Assembly (NCBI GenBank): GCA_003342895.1
Contig: PTFA01000337.1
Coordinates: 843,112 to 907,111 of the forward strand
Direction: 5' to 3'
Length of the DNA: 64,000 nucleotides
DNA from: Casuarius casuarius
Lineage: Eukaryota > Chordata > Aves > Casuariiformes > Casuariidae
Positions 1-13,915 of the stretch are shown piece by piece. Within the stretch, counting starts at the first letter, position 1, and each line of letters starts with the position of its first letter. The notes beneath the pieces are model-generated. The model made no database searches and was not told the DNA's origin. It was given only the letters and a program-made list of their open reading frames with translations. A program made the position numbers and the translations under genes.

Positions 1-370
1 TATCTCGGTTTCCTTTATGGTTTATTTGAGCTTGGTGAGAGACTTTAGAAGCAAACTTTTTCATGGTTATGGTTTCATCTGAACATGAACACCTTTTGAG
101 TGCCCTCCTCTCTCTTCCCAGAATGCACACACCTATTTAATTGGACTTTTTTTTTTTTTTAAGCTTATTAATATTAGCTCACCTCAGAGGGTGTCTGTCT
201 CCTGAATGAACACAATATTGGTGACTGAAGCAAAAGTAAAAGTACGTATAAATCCAGCATATACAACCAGATAGACCTTTCAAATTGGTGGCAAGAGAGC
301 AGCTGAAACAGGTACTTATTAGTAAGCATCAGTTTAGACCTCTTTTCTGTTCTTGAGAAAAATACACTAA

Positions 371-389
371 TACTAATTAATAATTAGTA
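371..389. repeat. 19-bp palindrome in ACTAAT/TAAT-rich patch
   Basis: The arms tactaatta (371-379) and taattagta (381-389) are perfect reverse complements around a single A at 380. The surrounding 364-414 repeats ACTAAT-like units several times. TAATTA is the core bound by many homeodomain proteins, but such sites are common by chance in AT-rich DNA. Confidence 0.6.
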
Positions 390-3300
390 CTAATTACATA
401 CTAACATACTAATCAATCAGTCACTTCCATAGGTGCTATTCACCGTATAGCTATTCATCTATAAGAAGTCAATTGCTTCAGAAACCAGCTTTTTACTTTC
501 TACCTACTCATTGTGTTTTCTCATATAAGAATGACAACAGACTTCAGACAGAATATTCAGGAAAATGTGAAAGCAATAAACATCATTTCTCTTTTTTATA
601 GATGAAGAAATTGATACAGGAATTAAATAATTCCCCAAGCAATAGAGTGAAACATCTTCGAATCAAAATTGTTCTGATTCTCTTCAAGAGAAATAACTTT
701 TCTAGAAAATCTAGTGTTCTCATCCTTCATAAATATACACAAAAACAGGGCCAACTATTTGACTCTCCTTCATATAGGCATCATGTAGCAACAATGCTGG
801 CAACTCATTTTATCTCTGTGTCTTTGTACTGACTTGAAATATCAACCATCCAAATAAAGAAGTTCAAATGGGCTCTGCCATCCTTGGCCTGAAACAAAAA
901 CAAAAATAGGAATAAAGGAAAAGGTGCCTTAGGAGCTCTCCCAGGTGGTTCTTCCCCTGTGAAGAACCAACACAACTATAGTTGCTAATATTGGTGCACA
1001 AAGACCATTGTCTAGGAGACAGTGATTCAGGTTGCTTTAAGCAAAGCACCATGTGTACTGTATGTTAATGGTAAATACAAATCATAAAAGAAGGGGCTTT
1101 TGCTTTATGCCAGGCACCAAGGAACTTCTCCCTGACCAGAAAGAATTGACTGCATTTTTTTCTCTAAAATATTTTCTGTAATTCAAGCTATAATTATTTT
1201 AGGGAGGTGTTAACTCTGTGCTATAAAAGAGTTCCTAATAACACATTACTCTTCTCGCACTTTAATCCATGGGATGAGGACATACCCCTTTATGGCACCC
1301 TGTTCTCTTTTATGTTTCCTCTGTGCACAGAAGGTGGCTAGGACCTGTGGTGGCTAGGGAAAAATAGTACACAATCCTGTAATTAAAATCAATTCCATAA
1401 TTCTTCTCCTTCTTCTTGCCATAATACAACTGCACCGGTAATTTCAGGTACAATCAGTTAAAGGTATTCTGGCAGTGATGTGCACTGGGCCTCAGCATAT
1501 CAGGATTTCTGAAATGTCTACCACAATTTTCACAAGAAATGCAAGTGGTCAAATAGAAATGGGAATTCTCATAAGACTATGTTTGACCAGAGAATAGATG
1601 GTATTTTATATTACAGGAGAAAAAAATGTTGTCTATAAGATGCTCCCTTTCCAAAAAGCAGGGATCTGCTTCAAGCAGAAGGGCAAAAACATTAATCATT
1701 ATGAAAAATATTAGGCAACAGAAATGCAGCGGTTGCTGTTAGCCTCTTTCGCAACAAAGAAAATGACTGCAGACAGCTCTGTCTCAGTGAGGCAGTTCTG
1801 CCTAGAGCCTCCCAGATCCTCTGTCCCTGGGTTCCTTCTGCCGTAGAATTGAACAAATGGCTTAATCATTCCAATCATGAGCCTCCATTTCATCACAAAT
1901 AACCGGAAATAATTTTCATATGATAGAATAGTCATTTGCCAGGGTCTTTCTCTGGAAAAGATCCATTCAAAGTATGCTTCCAAAGGAAAATTTAAAATAA
2001 GATGATGGTACAAATCCACATATCCAGCATTTGAGGTGCAGTAGCTACATTTTTCAACTATTGCTTTTGTTCTTTATAGGAAACTGCAGATTTTTTTATC
2101 TTTCCTGTTATTTAAATGTTCTTGTTATACCATCAACATTTGTAAGGATAATATATATTTTACAACTTTAAGTACTCCCTCAACATAAGGCTCAGGCTGA
2201 CTTCTCTTCCCAGCTTCTTGTCTTAAAGTTTCTGCTTCCCTTGAGCTCCTCGCAGGCTCCAGATTCTGAATATCTGTTTTCTTCCCCCTTCCTCTCTTCA
2301 CATGATAGACTCTTAGCTATCCCTGCTTCTTATGACAACCAGTATCAGGAGAGGAGAGGTAATTCTGGAAAGAGGTGGAATTTAGCACAGAATAGACCTT
2401 CAAGCAAAAAATAGTGGTGGCATTAGTGTTTGAAGAGGCACATTTTAGCAAAGCAATAAAACTTATCCCTGCCAGATTAATTCATAAAGGTCTTTTGCGA
2501 GAGAAAGTGGTCTAATTTTTTAGAAGAAATAGAGAAAATTAATACTGGAGAGTGTTTACATTGGGAAATATAGTAGAAAGTAAAAAATTATACAGGGAAA
2601 GGCAGTCAAAAATCCATAGGGATGTTCCTCTGGATGAACTCATTAGCTGGGGAAATAATTAGAATTCAGTATGTTTAATTTTCTGCTCCTCTCCCTTACG
2701 TTATGATCCCAGAACATGGAAGAATACATAAAAGCAAGTGACCTTGCAGGGCTTTGCACAAGTGACTATTGCAGGATCAAGGTCCCCCTAGTATAGAAAA
2801 TTAGAACTATTTTTTGTGAACTTTAGCTGCTTCTAAGACTAAGGCCAACTCTTTGCAGCAGCTGACATTGGTGTAAATGTCTAGGCTATGTAAGGCTTTA
2901 ATTTTGTCAGTGGAAACTGAACTGAGCTTTGGGGACTTGATTTGAATAGTCAAAAATATGTTATGTTCCTTCCATTCATGCCTGAGTTTTCCCAAACTTC
3001 CATCCAGGGACATTAATTTGTGTTAATTGATATAGTTTTCTCCTCTTCAGGATTCACTCATTGTGAATCTCCTTGCCAATCAAAAAGATCATATTAGACC
3101 TTAATGGAAACTTTACTGAGAATAACCAGCCATTCCTGCAGTTAATATCAATAACATTTTCCTATCACACAGGCTTCACTATGATGAACTCAAAAGCTAC
3201 AGAAGAATCCCCAGGAACATCAACTTCAAGAGGGATTACACAAGTTCAGAGGGCAAAAAAAGAAGTGNATTTGTAATATATAAAACATGTTACTGAAACG

Positions 3301-5863
3301 ACATCAAAGGCAAGCCAAAACGCAAGAGATGATTTGTAAACGTGGCCAAATTTATATAAAGAAATAGAGCCACTGAAACTGTTCAAGTGACTGAGTAATA
3401 CTATCTAAAATTGAAGTTCAAATAGAAGCTCAAAGAGAAGTTTGAGAGCTGGTAGGATTTCATAGCTTTCCATGTTGGATTTTTCCCCCTTTTCTGTATT
3501 TTTTAATGCTGTGCTCTGGAGACAGAATACACTTTGCTCCCTTTCTAGCAAGTTGTCTGCTGTGAAATGGTTATTGCAAGAACACTGCTACCTTCCAGGA
3601 AAGTTTTTAAAGAACCCACGATATGTGTGCATCCTCTGATTAAATGCTATTGACATGGATACTAGTGTGGGGCTGAGAGCCAGTTTTATAATGCCTGCCT
3701 GCACTGCACGGGTTCAGGGTCCTGATCTGTATCCTCAGTGTGTGATATCAAAAACTTTGGTCCAGTTCTGGCTTGGGATGAATAACAACAGAAGAAATTT
3801 TGCCCTGTCTGAAGATATCTTCTCCCTTTTCCTAAAGCTCATGGTGTGTCAGTCTACCTCATCAGGAGATGACTGCCATTATAAAGATTATAAAGATGGT
3901 CCTCGATCACAGTCCCACATTTATTATCCTGCTCTTTTGTATTTCCTCCTGGAGTAAAGCCTTTGGTCATTTAGCTACATTGGACCACCTTACTAGATAT
4001 AACATCTGCAGCATGACCATACCACCTTATAGATGTGGTTGGCCTGCCTAATCTAAATTATTAAGTTATTCAGCCAAAAATCATACCCTTTCCCTGAAAT
4101 ACAAATGCCATCACTAAAAAAATCTCTGCTGTTTTTTCCCATTTGAATTCTCCCAGGTCTTAGGCCAGGAACGTAAGAATGACATAACATCTTCCTGGAT
4201 TTGCAGCCCAAAGGAAACTGAAATGCATCTTGGAGGCACCTAAAACATAATGCTTTGGTGAGCACAAGTATCTTCAAAATGTTCTACTTTTTCCAGAAAC
4301 TAGAGGGCAAGTTCACAAGATCGTATGTAACTCATCATTTCTACTCAACTCTATAGAGAAACTAAGAGATCATCGTCAAAGAATACAAGCCTGTAAAAGA
4401 ACAAAATATTGTGTTCAACCACTGACCCATAGCCCTTCCAAAAAGCATGCAAAAAAACTGTAAAAAAGCAAAAGAGAGTTGAAGCAAGACAGTCTGACTT
4501 ACTTATTTAGCTACTAAAGCTAGAATGATTTGGAAGGCTTTTGCTATTTTTTGGCCTTGACCCATATAGATACTCGACTCAAAAAATGCTTCATATAACA
4601 GCATGACAACATCAGGTGCTCCAAACTAATGATCTGACAACAATAGGCAGGGATTTTTGTCTTTCAAGTTGTACATCCAGACATAAAAATTCAACTCNAG
4701 AGGTGATTGAGGGTGTACAGGCAGACGAGTCTTCTTAGAACAGCTGTTACAGCAGGAGAAAAGAGTTTGAACTCTCCACCCCTGATTAGTTTGCAAGGTG
4801 AGAAAGGAGGAGCATGTGAAACAGGGAGCATGAGAGAAGAGCAGAGGACTAGATGAGGTCACAAAAAGCTGCCAGATCTCTGCTCTTACTGCTGGAAAAT
4901 TTTGCAGCTGCTAGAAGCAAAGAAAATAACTAATCGGCTGTCTACTTCCTTCACAACTCCCAGAGCAGCCTGTAGGGCTGCCATCTGTGCTAAGAAGATG
5001 TGGCTTGAGCACCCTCTCATTAACCATCAAAATGGTGTGAAGCAGAACTGGCTGAAAATCTTCCACTAGAACACTTTTCTCTTAGAAAATCTTGATCTGG
5101 CAATATTCTATATTTCAAAGGACCATGAATATTTGTCAAAAAAAATTGAAGTGAATTAGAGGAATGCGCCACCAGTGCTGACTCTCTGTTTTCTTGTCAG
5201 GCTCTTGGAGATGGGCATCACAGTGAAGCAAGTGCTCAATGGGCTCTACAGCTCTTTAACTTCACTCATCTGTGTGATGAGCAACTCTCAGTGAAGTATA
5301 TGGAACTGTACTGTTAATGCAATTAGTCAAATGCAAGTCATCAAAGCAACTCTAATAGAGAGGAACCCAGTCTTATCTCCAGTGCCTGACAAATAGGAGA
5401 TACTGCTATCAACAAGAACAACATGGTGAGTACAGACTGTCTAAAGCAAAGAGTACGTGCAGAAGTGCTCACTTCACTACAGGTAAAGTTACAGAAGAAA
5501 AACTAAATAACATGGTTAAATAGAAAAACACCATAAAAATAGAATAAAATAAAAACACTTGGGATTTGCAAGGCTTCTTATTGCTTGCTCTTTCAGAAGA
5601 TTTGTATTGATATGTAAAATCTTCTGAAATGCTCTGGTTTGTGATGCTCTTGCTTGTTGATGTCAGTAGCCTTGAATGAAGGTCACTAAAGTCTTCTCTG
5701 AAGTTTGTTACTGAACTGGTTATACNTAAGACTTCATACAGCTGGAGTATGTACTGAACTGGCACTTGTATTCACCATATGAAACAAAGTCAACCCTTAC
5801 TTCCACTTGGCAATCTTCTTGGGAGTGGGAGCTTTTAAATCTGAATAGCCATAGGGCCAGGTT

Positions 5864-5898
5864 AAGAAGAGAAGAAGAAGAAGAGAAAAAATAAAAGA
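5864..5898. repeat. GAA-rich purine tract
   Basis: An imperfect run of GAA/AGA triplets followed by an A-rich stretch on the plus strand. It is a short purine microsatellite with no other structure. Confidence 0.6.
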
Positions 5899-6910
5899 TT
5901 TAGAAGTACAGTGGAGACTCTCCAAAAGTACAGCCAGCTGAAGATGGCCATAGATACTGAAGCTGCACTGGACCCTCAAGGCTGGAGAATCTAGTATGGG
6001 AATCTGAAAGTGGGGAAGCATAAAGGTGAGTATGGGTGATCAGCTGGATAGAGGAGCCCCATAACATACCTTGTTGTAGGCCTCTTGATAAGCATATACC
6101 AAGCCACTGAGACGCTTTGATCATCTAATAAGAATGTTTGGGAATTAAAGTTTTTTTTTGTTCTCAAGAGTGACAATGCTTCTCAAATGGTGTAAGAATA
6201 CAAGGAGATGGGAAGTAGCTAACAGAAAATTCTTGATACTAAAGACTAAACTTTGCATTTTGATATAGGATATGCCAATAGCCAAAGAGGTCTGAGGGTT
6301 GATTGTGGCCCATTGGTCCCTTGGAATTTTGGGAGATATTTTAAAGGTCACATCCATACATTAACAGAGAGCAGAAAAGAAGAACATAACATAACAGAAA
6401 CAAAAATACTGCATGGTTGGAAACAGAGTGACATATCCAGGGGTAAAACTAAGTTTACTGATAGCTAACACTCTTCAAAGCATCATAAACCACAGCAGGA
6501 AAAAGAGTCATCACATGCAAATGAAATACTGACAAGTTAGCATAGGCTGTCATGCAAGAGAGTGAACAAAGCTGGATGTGGGAGGACCCTTCAACTCACC
6601 TCAGAGTCAGTATAAAACAGTTAAACCAAGAGCTTATTCACAGAAACTGCACATACAGTAGAAACATGCCAGTCCTGAATCTGCCAGCCTTTGGAAATAA
6701 AGCATCATGCAGACTTTTTTTTACAACTTTTTCCATGCTCAGAGTAAAATTTATTGAGGACAATGTCACAAATGTCTTGATGAAGCTGAATGTTGTCAAT
6801 TTAATACATATGCAGGTAGTATAAGGAAGTAAGATAAACTATAAAGTGCAGTCTGGTAAAACTTTGATATTTCCTATGGGCATGTGTGCATTCAGGCTTC
6901 ATACTGAGAT

Positions 6911-6965
6911 AAAAAATTTTAAAATATTTTTTATTTAAAATATTTAAATATTTAAAAATATTTTA
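6911..6965. repeat. Low-complexity AT patch
   Basis: About 55 bases made only of A and T, with repeated aaatattt and tttaaa steps, so many short self-complementary words. It is easily melted low-complexity DNA. No function is implied. Confidence 0.6.
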
Positions 6966-9883
6966 GTAGTTCTAGTTTTGAACCTTAAATCTGGTGCCAT
7001 CCAAATAAATGAGTGGAGTATTGCATGTGTAGCATATATCAGTTTCAAAGAGCAAAGTCAGCTAATATTTGCAGTGGACAAGAATTAATATCCAGCCCTT
7101 TGTCAGTAACGCAATGTGATTGTTAAACAGATGAGTAGAAGTGCAGAACTAGCCTTCTGATCATCAAGGTCTAAAGAAAGCTCTAAAGAAAAGCTGATTA
7201 TAACAACACTTTGAAGCAATCCTTGGAAGTTTGCAGGGGAAGCACCATGCATGGATTACAGCATGATGAATGGATGTATATAGTCTTCAGTGACAGACTC
7301 AGAGTTTTACCCGGATATAAAAGAAAGGATCTTACCTAAAACAAATTTGTCCATTCTGTGTATTAACAGAGTTGAAAGTGAAATTTGGATTTCTCTGACT
7401 TGTAGAGAGTTTAATAGATTATTGGGACAGCACCAATTCATTGTTGCATTTGCAGATGTTCAGACTTGACTAACTAATAAAAATGTTTGTTATTTTAGAT
7501 GAGAAAGAACAATACTGAGAAAATGGATTTCATAAGGAGCGATTTGAACATTTCAAGGCAAATTAGAAACATAATAATCTGTTTCCATTTTTGTACAAGA
7601 TCAGAAGAGCTGGAGCACAACAGTGGAAATTGTGGATATTTAATGTGCCAGTGCCATACCAGTTGAAGACCTGAAAGTAGTAGTATAAGTTCAAAATGAA
7701 CATGATCAGCTGCTGAAGAAAGTTATGGCATTACTAAAGAAAAAAAAAAATCGGAGTCAGTCCAGATTCAATCTGATTCATGGTAAAATAAAAATACACG
7801 GGATATATACTTATTCCAGGGATTCAAGGCAGATGACAGAAAGCTGAAGTCTTTCTTAGTCATCATGTAACCTCCACAGGACAAGANGCATTACAGAAGG
7901 TTCAGGGTACAATTACATTTTGTGCTCCTTCTCATTCCGTGCGGCTACTACCTTATCTACATACTGCTATTTATTCCTCCCAAGGCTTTCAGCTCCTTAA
8001 CTCTATCTTGTCCAATCCCTCGCTGTCTGCCCCTACAGTGCACAGTATGTGTTTTGTGAAATATCATTGACTGATCCATGGAGACAACTGCTACAGAAGA
8101 ACATGACTTGGCAATGCTCATTACATGACACTGAAGCACTACTCCATGAGGTGTCAGTGCTTAGACTCTCTGACACCAACATGCCAGTCACCATTCAAGT
8201 GTATGTATATAAAGAAGATTTCAGGGCTTGTCTATAAGGCAGAAGTCATCTCATATGCAAGACAATTTCTGAATGAATTATGCCCAGACTGAGAAGAACT
8301 ACTTGCTACATTCTCTATCACAAAAGGTGTGCAAATGGAGTACAGGCTATAGCAGAAAGCTATATAGCTATGTAAAGCTACCTATTGTATCACAAGCTAT
8401 GCAGAGCAATAGCCTGTGGAAAATCTCATGTAAGCTGCATCACTTTAGGTGCAAAATTATTATCTGAGTATCCCATTTGTAAAGTTATGTTAATACTAAT
8501 ACAGAAATGTGAATTTCAGATGCTACTTAGAACTATAGTGAAGAATACCTCAAAACCAGAGGATGAAACTCTACCTCTCATGTGAGGTAAGCCTGCATCT
8601 CATCTAGCTTTNTGACACATAGAAAGATAGATAATGAAATTTCAGCTTCACATAAANTTTTTTTCCAGAGTTGCTTTCACAGAACATGATGGCAGTAATA
8701 GTAGACACATGAAGAAGCCCTGCCACCNCTTTTAAAATGTGCCAGCTGGAGCCATTAAAAAATGACCATAATGATGCTACTCCCCTTTGTAAAGAGATTT
8801 AGGATGTGCTAATGACAAGTGTATTACGTTTAGGTATAGTACAAATGACTGGAAATTTATTATCCATGACAGGAAATTAATTATTTTTAATGAGCAAATC
8901 AGTCCTTTTTTTGGATCCGCATCTTTCCTGTTCAGCTAGTTTACAAGAACTATGACCTTTCATTGTAACTCTTGGAGAATATAAACTTGGGATTAGTTGG
9001 CAAAGACCTGAAGTAGCAAAAGTTAAGACACAGAGCTACTAAGAATAAAAGGAAATACAAAAGTCAGATTGATTAGGAGAGCCGAAACAGGTGTAGAACA
9101 AAAGGTAGAGCCAGAAAAAAACTGGATAAAGTCAATGTTTCCTAATTTTGTAGTGCATGAGATTGTCACAGGAATGCTGCTAAGGTCCCATATCTTGTAT
9201 GAAAAAAATATCTAGGAGATCATATGGGACTTACATTACAAATAATGTTGAAATAAGAATAAATAGGAGCTATTTAGAAATGTAATGATAGACAGGTTTA
9301 TATTTGTCCTTGTCTCTATACGGCAAAAGCTGAAACAGGGATTAGAGTTAAGCTTTGTTTCAAGTAAAAATAAAAGTTCATACTAAAACTTTTTTTCAAT
9401 ACATGATGGCAGGGGAATGAATGATTAACTGGATCATGACTTAGATGTTCATGTAAACTAAATTAATCTCCTGAATGGCTCAGCCTACTGAATAGTTCAC
9501 TTGATGTATCTAGCGATGAAATAGTTTTCACTCACTCACCGATTTTCTCCCAGATTTTGGTGCTCAACTGTCCACAGTTCATGCACTCCAGTTCATCCTA
9601 GGCCTGCCTTTAGAGGCAAGACAACTAGGTCATCTAGTGATGAAACTCAGGCTCAGCTGATTTTAATTAGACTAACAGTAACTTTTTGGCTATATGTATA
9701 TAGTGTATTCCTTTTTGCATATACTGTTTCTGAATGCAACAGAGAGAGCAAGGAAAATATCTTTTTCACAGATTTTGTGCTGAAGATACCGAAGTGTAAA
9801 TAAATTTGTTTACTTTTGTACGGATGAAAGACCTTTTGGCAAATTAGGTCTGATATTGTACATTGGCTGTGAAGATACTCATA

Positions 9884-10850
9884 TAGAATTAGAATCATAC
9901 AATCATTGAATAATTTAGGCTGGAAGGGACCTCTGAAAGTCATCTAGTCCAATGTTCTGCTCACAGCAGGTCCAACTACATCAGGGAGCTCAAGGCCTTG
10001 TCCAGGTTAGGTTTAAATCTCCAGCAGTGGAAATTCCACGGCCTCTCTGAGCTACCTGTTCCAACTTCCCTCCTGGCCAAAAAATAAATTCGTAATATAT
10101 CATTGAAATTTTCCTGTTTGTAACTTGTGTTCATTGCCTCTCATCCTGTCATTGTACATGTCGAAGAATAGTCTGGATATGTCTTCTCTAAAACAACCCA
10201 TTAGGTAGTTGAAGTAGTTGAAGTCAGCAGTACCATCTACCTTGGTCCTTCTCTTCCTAAGGCTCCAACCCAGCTCTCTCAGCCTCTCCTCTTACGTCGT
10301 GTGCTCCAGCCCTCAACCATGTTGGTAGACCTCCCCTGGACTCACACTACTGTGTGCATGTCTTTCATGTACTGCAATACTGTGTCCAAATGTGGCCTCA
10401 CAGGAGCCAAACAGAAGGAAAAAAAATCACTTCGACCTGGTGATTACACTCTTGCTAAGACAGCCTAGTAGGTGGTTGGCTTTCTTTGCCACATGGGCAC
10501 ACTGCTGACTCATGTTCAACTTCTTGTCTGCCAGGAGCCTAAAGCTCCTGCAAAGCTGCTTTCTAGCTATTCATCACCCATCTTGTACCTTTGCATGCAA
10601 TTATCTTTTCCAAGAGCAGAGCTTTGTATTTCCCTTTGTTGAATTTCCTGATGTTTCCATCAGCCCATGTCTCCAGCCTGTCAAGGTCCCTCTGAGTAGC
10701 AGCCCTGTTCGCTGGTATATGAATGACCCACTGAATTTGTTATTACCCTTGAATTTGCTGAAGATGTATTATGCCCCATTCTGCAGTCTGCTAATAAAGA
10801 CACAGAACAGTATTGGCCCCTGTATTGGCCACCCAATTATGTGTGTGAAT
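9884..10850 (-). mobile_element. CR1: CR1 LINE copy, 3' half, minus strand
   Basis: Read on the minus strand, this copy ends near 9884-9905 in a degenerate attctatga-type tail. It is preceded by the CR1 hallmark: a 'ttggactagatgac' stretch, then 'aggtcccttccagcc' (about 9918-9955). Further upstream come the RT C-terminal region (about 10610-10705) and a patch resembling 'AADDTKL'-type RT sequence that fades near 10850. Like most CR1 copies it is 5'-truncated. It has frameshifts, a small A-rich insertion near 10410-10425, and a 9-bp tandem duplication (gtagttgaa twice, 10205-10222). The 151-codon frame on the opposite strand is antisense to it and not a gene. Confidence 0.93.
10610..10705 (-). 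pseudogene. CR1 ORF2 reverse-transcriptase C-terminal remnant
   Basis: Translating the minus strand gives AATQRDLDRLETWADGNIRK and continues into a lysine-rich FNKGKYKALLL. This matches the conserved CR1 ORF2 stretch after the RT palm (consensus type 'IQRDLDRLEEWAN...KFNKGKCKVLHLG'). In the intact family this protein has an N-terminal endonuclease and a reverse transcriptase, and copies CR1 RNA at the genomic target. Here only tens of codons stay in frame. The usual cysteine of GKCK is tyrosine, and flanking sequence is frameshifted. It is a dead fragment, and the family assignment is firm. Confidence 0.85.
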
Positions 10851-13288
10851 AAGGCATTTTGCCTTTCTTTGGAGTCACGTGAGCCCAGACCACTTACAGT
10901 AGCAGTGCCAGAATTAACACAGAGAAACTGGAAAGCAAAACTAATGCCTTACAGAACAGTTCATTAGCATCCATACACAAATCACATAAGGAACACCAGC
11001 TTATGAAGACCTTTGCAGCATTTGAGATGCTGGATACCTCCCTTGGTACATTTAGCTGGCTAAACACACACACCTGAACAGAATTCAGAGCCCAGCTGAG
11101 GTATGTATAGATTTTTCTTCTCTCCATACAACCAAGTGACAATGGGAACAGTGGCTAAGTGGCATCTGCATGAAGCAGAATTCTTTGACCCTACAAAGGC
11201 CAATAACCTTTTCGGAAAAGAGGTCTTGTATCTGGCACCTGAAGAAATGAGAACAGCTTCTGGGTGGCTGGTCATTCTATCTGTGAATCCTCAAGTGAAC
11301 TGCTAAGGACTGCAAAATGAGGGGATAGTTTGAGTACTTGAAATACTATTAGAAGCCCTGTGGAGAATACGGGAAAAAAAGGTTAACCCCTGCACAGTTG
11401 ACGAACACACAGGGAAAAGGATCGTATAATACTGGGAATATTCAAATTGGGATCACTTCTAGACAGATGTTCTTGCAGAAATCCACTGTAATCATTCCTG
11501 TGGTGGACTTACTTGGTGATTTGGCCTTTTGGCATGCTGCCAAACCTGTTGCCCAGTAAATAATGCAAGGAGGGACATTGCTACTATGGAGAGAGTGGCT
11601 CTGCTTTTCAGCGAGAATGGTTCTTTGATGTGATGTACTTGATAACACTCTTTGTAGAGTGCTTCAAATAAGCCCTTTTCTTTTGAATTTTTCTGTCCAC
11701 TGCTAGTCTTCTAGTATTTGGGTATGGTTATGGCACCCCAAGTAAAAAGTAGCATGGCCATATGCCCATGTTCTTCATCCTTATCACTGACAGAAGTTTT
11801 CTCCAAATTCCAAAAGTCCAGCAGAAATGTTTCCTCAGAATTTTATGATCTGTGTCTGTGGCCCTTCCTGGAGAGTGATCCTAGCCTGAGCAATGTCCCT
11901 GAGCATGAAGCCTTGCAAGCACAAGCTGGAAGTCTGCAAACAGTGTGGATGGCATGCCGCCACAGGAGAAGACACCGATGCTAGTTGTGTACAGTTCCGT
12001 CTTGTAGGTTCTGCTGGTACCTTAAATGAGGATCAAATGACCCTCACATCATTGTCACGCTACTTGTTTAACATGCCTGAGGGTTAATGGGATGTTTGGT
12101 GAGCCACAGTTTCCTTCTAGGATTATGAGGCATGGAGGCAGTTCAATGCTAGCTGGCATCAACTAGCTTGGGGGTAAAGGCATCAATCCCCGCAGGGCTC
12201 CCTGTGACAGTACTGCCACCAAGTAACATGATACAGAAGTTTTTGTTACCTACAAATGTTTGTGTATTTCTGTGCATGATAGTATATAACAACAGCAACA
12301 AAAATCTGGAGGCACAACAGTATCTCGTAAAATCTCCTGAATGAAGAATCTTCTGATGCTGATCCATGGTGGTAAGTACCTTTAATACAGATCTCTGACG
12401 CATAAGTCTTTTCATCAGTAGATGGTCTGCATGAATATTATTGATATTTAAGAGAACAAAGAGAGAAATAGAGGGAAGATTTTTATAAAAAACAAAATAC
12501 AGATATAAAAATGAAAAAAAAAAGTAAGACAGGTAATGCATGATGTTGCTACTGCTGCAAGTACCCAGGAGAACATAGCTATCTATCTGGTAACAAAATA
12601 AGTATGAAAATAACAAAATGAAATGACTGAATAAGGGGTAAAAAATATTTTTCCTGATCCCTCCATCAATTAATTCAACGGGAGACTACCTCTTTCTGCC
12701 TCCTCTCATCCCCCTTCACTCATGAAGTAATTATTTTTTAGCCGGATCATCTCCCTGCACTGGCTCAGTGCACAGTCACCTGCATGTAAGCAGCAGCACA
12801 AATTGAGTGCTGCAAACTTAGAGTAAACATGGTAATATCAGTATTGCCAAATTTCTCTTTATAATAGCTTAGTTCATTAACTTAGCCTATTTTGAGTACC
12901 GTCATCTGCATTTAAACAGTACTTGGCATTGTACTTGCCTTGGAATTAATATTAAATCTAAGACTTGATATGTATACTTCTATTCCAAAATATTCCCTAC
13001 TACATTGTTAATCAAGTCTACAGATACCTCAACTCTAACTCATCTCTTTATTTTCACTTAAAAAATTCTTAGGTATCTAGAATTGTGCCTTGGTACATGA
13101 CTAGAGACTCCAACTTTGAAAGGGCTGGTATTTAATTAATACTCAGCTTCACTGAGATTCAAAATTCCTCCCTGTGGAGCTTGAGCTGACAGGCATCTCA
13201 GAGCACTCTTAGTACAAAGTTAGGCTCCTCACAACATGCAGTGGCACGTGTATTTAGGAACTGTGGAGTTTGATTTAATCTTATCATT

Positions 13289-13332
13289 TATATATACATA
13301 CATACGTATACGTATACATATACGTATATGTA
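13289..13332. repeat. TATACG alternating purine-pyrimidine repeat
   Basis: About 44 bases of strictly alternating pyrimidine-purine steps built from TATA, CATA and TACG units, including a self-complementary 14-mer, atacgtatacgtat. Four CpGs fall inside an otherwise CpG-poor region. Alternating tracts of this kind can form Z-DNA or cruciforms, which is a family property and not shown here. Confidence 0.75.
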
Positions 13333-13915
13333 GATAATGGAAATAAAATGTCTGACACTTTTTCTGGAATCCTAAACAGCATCATCCCATTCTCCTTTTT
13401 TCCTCTTTCCTTCTGTTGCATATAGCTATGCCTCTGCTCTGTCTCCTCTAGTGCAAACCTCATTGTCCTGTGCTCCCCCTCAGAAATTCCAGTGGCTCCC
13501 CAGTATGAAACAAAGCAGGCATGGAAGCTGCAATTTTTTCCTCATACAGAATTAAGTTACTGCTTGTCAGTTTTTCCATGGGAACTGCCTTATACAAGTT
13601 CATGGTCAAACCACCTCACACATTATTCTGTGAAGCTCCTAATTACTATAAGTTAGGCTGGATGAACAAGCAAACTCTAATATTCCTTTGAAGCTGGGTC
13701 ACTGCACAGAAATAAACTCCAGACTTTGGCATATAAATGGATAAGAAAAATTAATTCATCAGGTTTGTCCATGAAAGAGAAGAAAACTCTCTTTTCTGTC
13801 AGTTTATTTAGATATTTTTAGCTACGTGCAAAGAAGCTGTGCAAGTAGGAATGTACACAGTTTGGAAGTATAAAGCAATTACTCTTGGGCTAACACGCAG
13901 GAAAGGTAGGATTTA

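Larger units (their letters stand above)
1..9883. other. Gene-free AT-rich stretch
   Basis: I see no host gene and no repeat family I can name here. Open frames are short (at most about 100 codons), lack convincing splice context and have no recognisable protein motifs. Local items: a 19-bp palindrome in an ACTAAT-rich patch (about 364-414), a GAA-rich run near 5864-5898, and an AT-only patch at 6911-6965. Isolated Ns occur, including three within about 120 bases at 8612-8728. It reads as intergenic or intronic DNA. Ancient diverged repeats could be missed by eye. Confidence 0.6.

Noticed and set aside
3000..3276. Exon after a good acceptor (ttctcctcttcag at about 3050)
   Set aside because: The frame that follows contains an N, has no donor in a sensible place and no recognisable product. 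A single acceptor-like string is common by chance.
10512..10967. 151-codon plus-strand open frame
   Set aside because: It is antisense to the minus-strand CR1 copy at 9884-10850, which explains the sequence.
12149..12616. 155-codon minus-strand open frame, hydrophobic
   Set aside because: Composition follows the AT-rich base content (F/L/Y/I heavy). It has no domain, splice signals or promoter context, and a frame of this length is not far from chance expectation over 64 kb on six frames.
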